Notes under the pieces: model-generated
What the model saw: only the letters and a program-made list of their open reading frames with translations
Told to the model about the DNA's origin: nothing
Databases searched by the model: none
Shown: piece after piece, positions 58,565-64,000 of the stretch
Position numbering within the stretch: position 1 is the first letter of the stretch
How the letters are laid out: each line of letters starts with the position of its first letter
Program-made: the position numbers and the translations under genes
Source of the DNA: Pelobates cultripes
Lineage: Eukaryota > Chordata > Amphibia > Anura > Pelobatidae
DNA length: 64,000 bases
Direction: 5' to 3'
Assembly (NCBI GenBank): GCA_933207985.1
Contig: OW240915.1
Span: 263,282,413 to 263,346,412, forward strand

Positions 58565-59185
58565 GTGTGATCATAGAGCTATTCACTAAGTAGTATAAAA
58601 GTATGGTAAAAGGCTAAGGCATCAAAGAGCTGAATAACTTGAGCATTAGATGCAATTATAAAAATACGTTACAGCTAAATTCCTTTAAATGTTGTTAGTT
58701 CCAAAATGAATATGCAGTGATTGACAGCATTCTTTAAATGTTAAAAAAAATATAAGGATGCACAATCACAAAAGGGGGAATCCAATGTGAGTTCAAAGAT
58801 AATTTAAAATTTAAGGTCCTAGTAGCCAAATTGGAAAAATGCTCTTAGTAAGCTATGCTTTCCCTTTGGCTTCTCTAGCCATAAATATGAAATTCACTTT
58901 GAATTCTCACTTTAATATATAACTCTGTAAATATAGGGTTTGGGTTAGTGTTTCAGTCTGTGTTATATATTGGCATGTCATCTGTACAGTCACAGGGAAA
59001 ATAAAAATGCTCTCTCCCCAGCTACTTTGTGTGACTAGCTGAGGACACTATGTGCCATTGGAGATCTCCTCCAAGGATTAAAAGGTGCAAAAGTAATGGA
59101 TGGAAAGGTGTCTTGGGTCTTGGAATAAAATTGTAGATTGTCAGCAGAACAAGGAACTGTCCTGTGTGTTCGGATGGGACAAAGG
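58565..59185. other. Non-coding, nothing recognised
   Basis: AT-rich with no long frame on either strand and no repeat motif identified. Confidence 0.45.
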
Positions 59186-59675
59186 TTAAAGGGATCCTAT
59201 AGTGCCAGGAAAACAAACCCGTTTTCCTGGCACTATAGGCTATTGGAGAGCCCCCCTCCCTCGGCGCTAAAGGGGTTAAAACCCCTTCAGCCACTTACCT
59301 TAATCCACGCCGGACTCCCTCAGCGCTGGTAACCTCTCCTCCCCCGCCGACGTCAGCTCACGAGTAAAGCCGAATGCGCATGCGCAGCCAGAGGAGCGCG
59401 CCCATTTAAACCCGACATAGGAAAGCATTACTCAATGCTTTCCTATGGGGATCTTATCTGACGCTAGATTCCGTGAGGACGTCCAGCATCAGAAAAGTGC
59501 AATTTACTCCGTGTAAATCGTGGAAGCTGCCTCTAATGGCGGTCAGGGAGACAGCCACTAGAGGCTGGATTAACCCTGAAGTGTAAACATAGCAGTTTCT
59601 CTGAAACTGTTATGTTTTCAGCTGCAGGGTTAAAACTAGGGGGACCTGGCACCCAGAGGGTATGAAGTGAAGCCC
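59186..59675. mobile_element. T2/Kolobok-type MITE, right end lost
   Basis: TTAA at 59186-59189 and end aaagggatcctatagtgcca. The interior matches the family: aggaaaacaaacccgttttcct, cataggaaagcatt.../aatgctttcctatg, acagccactagagg, aaacatagcag/ctgttatgttt. It breaks off at cctggcacccagagggtatg, where the other copies continue into the right terminal repeat. Confidence 0.8.
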
Positions 59676-60434
59676 CAGCATCACATATAATGATAAATAA
59701 TTACAAAAACACAATGATTTAAAAGTTATGTTTAACTTTCTATCACCATAATCTGAACAATAAACTGCTGTGATATGTCCCTTTATTGCCACAAGGAAAG
59801 TGTTAAATACAGGAATAATATACTATATACAGCTATGGGGAGAAATGATTTCTTGTACTCTGTCATACCTATGGACTTTGAGCACTTTGGACATCTGTTC
59901 AACTAGAGCAGTGGTGGTCAACCTTTTTATACCTACCGCCCACTAATGCATCTTTCTTGATGGAAACATTTCCTTACCACCCACCAGTTTTCGCGCAAGT
60001 GCAGAATATTTTTTAGAAAGGAGGGTGTTTTTAAAAAAATAAATGCACGTACATTTATTTTTTTATTTCTACTTAATGTATGTTTATAATGTTTTTAACT
60101 TTATAAAGTTTAATGAGAAAACAATAAAGTAAATTAAAATTACCTTTACTAGTGATTAATGAGATCCTTGAGGTTGATGCTGCAAGACTAAATATTTGAT
60201 ATCTGGTTCGATTTTCGTAAGGAACAAACGAAGGCTGTCCTCTTTCGGTGATATTCAGACGACTTCTCTGTTTGCGCATAATATGATTTCTCATCTGTGT
60301 GTCAGCTCATCTCCTCTCCCTCCTCAATTCCCCTCCCCACCTTTTTTATCCTTTTTTTCTATTTTTTAACCTTCCTTATAGTAATGCCCAGTAGGAAGGC
60401 TGAGCTAGGTAGCCCGCTTACTATAGCCCACTAT

Positions 60435-60812
60435 AACAGACAGGCACACATACATACATACATACATACAGACACACACACAAGACACACATACAAAAAC
60501 ACATACATACAAACAGACAGGCACACATGCATACATACAAACACACAGACAGGCACACATACAGACACACACACACACAGACAGACACACATACACACAC
60601 ACGACACATACAAACAGACAGGTACACATACATACAGACACACACATACAAAGACACACACATAAGACATACACAAGACACACATACATACAAAGACATA
60701 CACACACAAGACATACATACATAGACATACACACACACACACACACATACAGACAGACACACACACAAGACATACAAAGACACACATACACACAAACAAA
60801 CACACACAAAAT
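60435..60812. repeat. CA/CATA-rich microsatellite
   Basis: Mixture of (CATA)n, (CA)n and cagacaggcacacata units over nearly 0.4 kb. Frames up to 134 codons on both strands are artefacts. Confidence 0.95.
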
Positions 60813-60893
60813 ATTTTAGTCACCCTCCTGTTTCCTACCTTTTAGGTGCAGGAGGGTGACTTTCCCTGGGGTCCAGTGGTGGCTCAGGTGCAT

Positions 60894-60987
60894 GGGAGTC
60901 AGAGTTCCCACTCTGACTCCCTCTGCTTCCTCCTGTGCAGCTCTCAGTGTTAGCTGGGAGGAGTGATGTGCAGTCACTTCCTCCCAG
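60894..60987. repeat. Two hairpins in the hAT element
   Basis: gggagtcagagt pairs with actctgactccc (60894-60921); ctgggaggagtga pairs with tcacttcctcccag with one bulge (60953-60987). Confidence 0.85.
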
Positions 60988-61282
60988 TGTGTGATGTAAT
61001 CACAGGGGGCCTAGTCGCGCTGTTAAAGCGCCCAGCGCTGACCGGGCCCCCTCTCAATCCACATCCATAGGGTGGCCCTGACAGCATGGGCCACCTGATG
61101 GACCCCTCCATATGCGGCCCCGGCGGTTTGCCTTGCGGGCCGGTGCCGCAAATGGTGACGGCGGTACCCGCCCTCCCGCCCACCGAATCTCTAAAACTGA
61201 GGAAATCCCTACCGTCCACCTGGAATCCTGAAACGCCCACTAGTGGGCGGTAGGGACCAGGTTGACGACCCATGAACTAGAA

Positions 61283-63060
61283 GCATAGCCATCAGAATAT
61301 TAGCACACCTGTGAATTGCTGTTACATGTTAATTTCTTAGAAACATACAATTCTGTAATGAATCTAGCAATGAGTTAAGGTATTAATCAGAACTTTCAGG
61401 TTCACACACTGAATATGTTTCCTGTTAATTCCATTCTTCATATTTATTACTCTGTAGAGCTGTGTGTATCAGGTACTGTCAGTCCTAGAGTTCAGCACCC
61501 AGCAAAAATAACTCATCACCTATATTAGATACACAGATGTTTTAAAGCCTTGTATATATCTTATTAAAATGGATTTTAAACATTTTCTGGTCTTTTTTTT
61601 TTTTTTATTTAACTTTTGATTTGTTTTATTTTTATTTAAATATTGTAAAAATATGAAATTGAACCAGTTCACCCTTTTATTTTTAACAAAAACATGTGTA
61701 TTATGTATTTAATTTATTTGAAACATGGGTTACATAGCACATAGAATTAGAACTTTATATAAAAGTTTTAATTTACTATTAATAAATATTGTAACAAAAA
61801 CATAATTAACATGTAAAATAATGTCTATATGTGAGTACAAAAATGTGCGCACAGTAAATATAATTACACCAAGAAACTGGAATACACTGGCATAATAATA
61901 ATAATAATAATTGCAGACTGCAAATAATCCCTGTACCACCTTCCCATCCCCTCTCCCTGACTGCAGTAATTCAGCTGTGAAATGTGAAGTAAATGGTTAC
62001 CCATGATATGGGAGGATGGGTGCTGCATTTTACAGTTTCTCTGCAATTCTTCTGCTTGTGTTTTTACTAATGCAAATTCTGAATAATACAGCTGCCTGGA
62101 TAAAATAATGGATTGTCATTTGCTACTGCATCCGACATATAGGCACTACGATGTCCTCATTGCTATACCCAGTATAATACAGTTGCCTGACAAAGCATTG
62201 CATTCTTTTATACAAGAGCTGATTTAAAGAGATATTGTCACTTTTATAACCTCCCCCTAAGTAAAACCTTCTGGCTATCAAGCATAGAACTAGGAGCGCT
62301 CTCTTCGTTACTCGTGACGAATGGGGTGCATCTCATATCGTAGAGCAGCACTAGTTTCAATTTGTTTTTATGAAATAAATTGTCGTGATTGCCGTGTTTG
62401 CGCCGTATGTCTCAATGTTTCTCTGTGATTACAAAGAAAGTGGATCAGAGCTGCCCTGTAGAGACTCCTCTGGGCCAGGAATAATAAGTAAAGGTGGGAT
62501 TACTTGATTTTTAAACCTTCTATTGCCAAAACGGAGGCCCAGTAATTTAAACGCAAATAGGAACCCTCCAATTAAAACAAAATCTGGATCTTTATAGTGT
62601 TCTGACACAACCTGCAGTATATATTGTTAAAATAAACACAAATCACATTATTTGGATTAATTGGAACATAATTTCCAAAAATTGGAAAACCCTTCTCTAG
62701 TCCGGACATACCAGGTGCACATGTACCACTTCTGCCTGCTTTTGGATACAGTGCTACACTGTAGCATGCAAAACAAAATACTGCAATAGCGAAGATATAA
62801 CAAAAACTTCCTTTTAATTTATTGAGTTTGCTTAGTTTATTTGAATTAATTCCTTTTAATTTTGAAAACCTTAGTCGATCTGACAGCCCTATCTACGTGA
62901 TCATTCATTAAACGTTATATGTATTTATAACGTCATTCTAAATTTATTTTGATTTAAATATATATGTATATTAATATCAAAATACAGTTAGAACTAAATT
63001 TCATAATTTTTTAAATTTAATTTAAAAATTTAATTTTCAATATATTCATTGATTATTTTT
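61283..63060. other. Non-coding, with a possible old T2-like repeat
   Basis: AT-rich. A stretch beginning ttaaagagatattgtcactt at 62224 may be a degraded T2 end. (TAA)n near 61892-61910. No gene recognised. Confidence 0.4.
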
Positions 63061-63061
63061 T

Positions 63062-63064
<3 letters not shown>

Positions 63065-63106
<42 letters not shown>
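63065..63106. repeat. (TA)n microsatellite and surrounding AT minisatellite
   Basis: About twenty TA units, flanked by repeats of agattaatattaaaatac at 62970-63190. Confidence 0.9.
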
Positions 63107-63111
<5 letters not shown>

Positions 63112-63213
63112 ATATATAGATTAATATTAAAATACACTTTTAATAATGATTTATATAATTATATAGATTAATATTAAAATACATTTTTATTAATGATTAA
63201 TGTATGTGTATAT

Positions 63214-63287
63214 AAAAGTACTTAGATCATATATATATATACGTATATATATATATGTATATATAAATATATGATCTAAGTACTTTT
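63214..63287. repeat. Hairpin with 17-bp perfect arms around a TA-rich loop
   Basis: aaaagtacttagatcat at 63214-63230 is complementary to atgatctaagtactttt at 63271-63287; the intervening atatatacgtatata is self-complementary, so the whole can fold. Confidence 0.9.
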
Positions 63288-63344
63288 ATTTGCTTTTTAA
63301 ACTTTTTAACAACTTTTATTCACTTTGAAAACGTTTGTACAGGC

Positions 63345-63606
63345 ATTAGGGGGACTGCCTGAGAGCTCAGGCAGGCCCCTTGCAGGCACTGCACAAGCTG
63401 GCTATTCCGGCCATGTGATCGCGAGGAGCCCACGATCACATGGCAAGAGAGAGCCGGATCGGGCAGAGGGGTTTGCCTGAGCTCCCAGGCAGACCCCATG
63501 ATCGCGTAGGGGATCGCCAGTGATCAGGTAAGTGGGGATTTACTATCGGATGTACCTGGTTTTTGTCGGACGTCGCTGGTACGTTAGAGGTCGGGAAGGG
63601 GTTAAA
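63345..63606. mobile_element. Composite repeat related to 8395-9207
   Basis: Contains ctgcctgagagctcaggcag, ccatgtgatcgcgaggagcc/cacgatcacatgg hairpins and the ending tcggatgtacctgg...ggaaggggttaa that also closes the 8395-9207 element. Here the middle is uninterrupted, so it shows what the shorter, uninserted form looks like. Confidence 0.6.
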
Positions 63607-64000
63607 GGGACACTATAGACACCCAGAGGGATCTGGGTGCAGTGACTCTGTCCCCTTAACTCTGCAATGTTAATTATTGCAGTTTATGAGAAACTGCAAT
63701 AATTACCTAGCACAGTTAAGACTGCCTATAGTGCTTGTTAGTCAGACAGCCACTAGAGGCACTTCATGCTTGTTAGGCAACTTTTGGTCACCTAACTGAT
63801 GCTGGATGTCCTCACTTTCTTCATGAAGACATCCAGCATCAGTCAAATCCCCATAGGAAAGCATTGCGGCAATGCTTTCCTATGGAAGGGTCTAGTGTGC
63901 TCGCAGCGTTGGCCGAGCATGCGCATTAGTGCCCTTACTTTGGGTGACGTCGGAGGGGGTAGAGTGCCAACCTAGCATCGAGGGAGATCTGTGCTGGTAT
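63602..64000. mobile_element. T2/Kolobok-type MITE, cut by the window end
   Basis: TTAA at 63602-63605, end aaagggacactatagacacc. Hairpins: taattattgcag/ctgcaataatta (63671-63705), agacagccactagag, gatgctggatgtcct/gacatccagcatc, cataggaaagcattg/caatgctttcctatg. The right terminal repeat lies beyond the window. Confidence 0.8.

Larger units (their letters stand above)
59909..61274. mobile_element. hAT non-autonomous element, 1.37 kb
   Basis: Left end CAGTGGTGGTCAACCTTTTT then ataccTACCGCCCACTA; complement of the right end CATGGGTCGTCAACCTGGTC then CCTACCGCCCACTA. Flanks aactagag (59901-59908) and aactagaa (61275-61282) agree at 7 of 8. Inside are a CA-rich microsatellite and hairpins at 60894-60921 and 60953-60987. 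No transposase. Confidence 0.85.

Noticed and set aside
60405..60823. Cys/Val-rich '[10 protein letters not shown]' frames that could resemble a metallothionein or keratin-associated protein
   Set aside because: Pure translation of a CA-rich microsatellite in three frames.

Overview
This is a repeat-dense vertebrate nuclear window, most likely from a frog (anuran). It contains one convincing host protein gene, a FAM110B orthologue. Around it sit transposable elements typical of amphibian genomes: DIRS and Ngaro tyrosine-recombinase retroelements, LTR elements, CR1/L2-like LINEs, a Penelope-like element, hAT and Tc1-like DNA transposons, and many TTAA-flanked (T2/Kolobok-type) MITEs. Almost all other open frames are chance frames in microsatellites, minisatellites or repeats.

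Layout. 1-13.4 kb: AT-rich non-coding DNA with small TTAA MITEs, two long perfect-arm palindromes (8.55-8.79 and 10.48-10.69 kb), each followed by a minisatellite. 13.43-15.9 kb: terminal exon of FAM110B, with a complete intronless 370-residue CDS and a 3' UTR ending near an AATAAA signal. 16-25.5 kb: MITEs, a Penelope-like 3' end, a LINE 3' end. 25.7-33.8 kb: a decayed DIRS-like retrotransposon with gag, RT/RNase H and tyrosine recombinase remnants. A solo LTR has inserted in it (5-bp target duplication), and a hAT element has inserted in that LTR (8-bp target duplication). A second insertion splits its internal complementary region. 34.9-37.8 kb: a decayed Ngaro-like element. 38.27-39.75 kb: a hAT element with a perfect 8-bp target duplication that hosts a foldback made of many hairpins. 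39.8-41.8 kb: minisatellites.

42.53-53.85 kb is the most unusual part. A 4.33-kb block occurs twice, nearly identical, on either side of an LTR element and a 100-N assembly gap. The left copy carries the LTR insertion and the right copy is the empty site. This is best explained as two haplotypes placed in tandem, or as a very recent duplication. The visible differences between copies concentrate in hairpins of one MITE: a hairpin loop is inverted and a stem is changed on both arms, the signature of template switching. The same stem covaries across six MITE copies in the window.

53.9-64 kb: Tc1-like, hAT and T2-type remnants, a CA-rich hAT of 1.37 kb, an unidentified 126-codon frame, and a T2-type MITE cut off by the window end. 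No tRNA, rRNA, CRISPR or bacterial feature was seen. All identifications come from reading the sequence and remembered family motifs; no database was searched.
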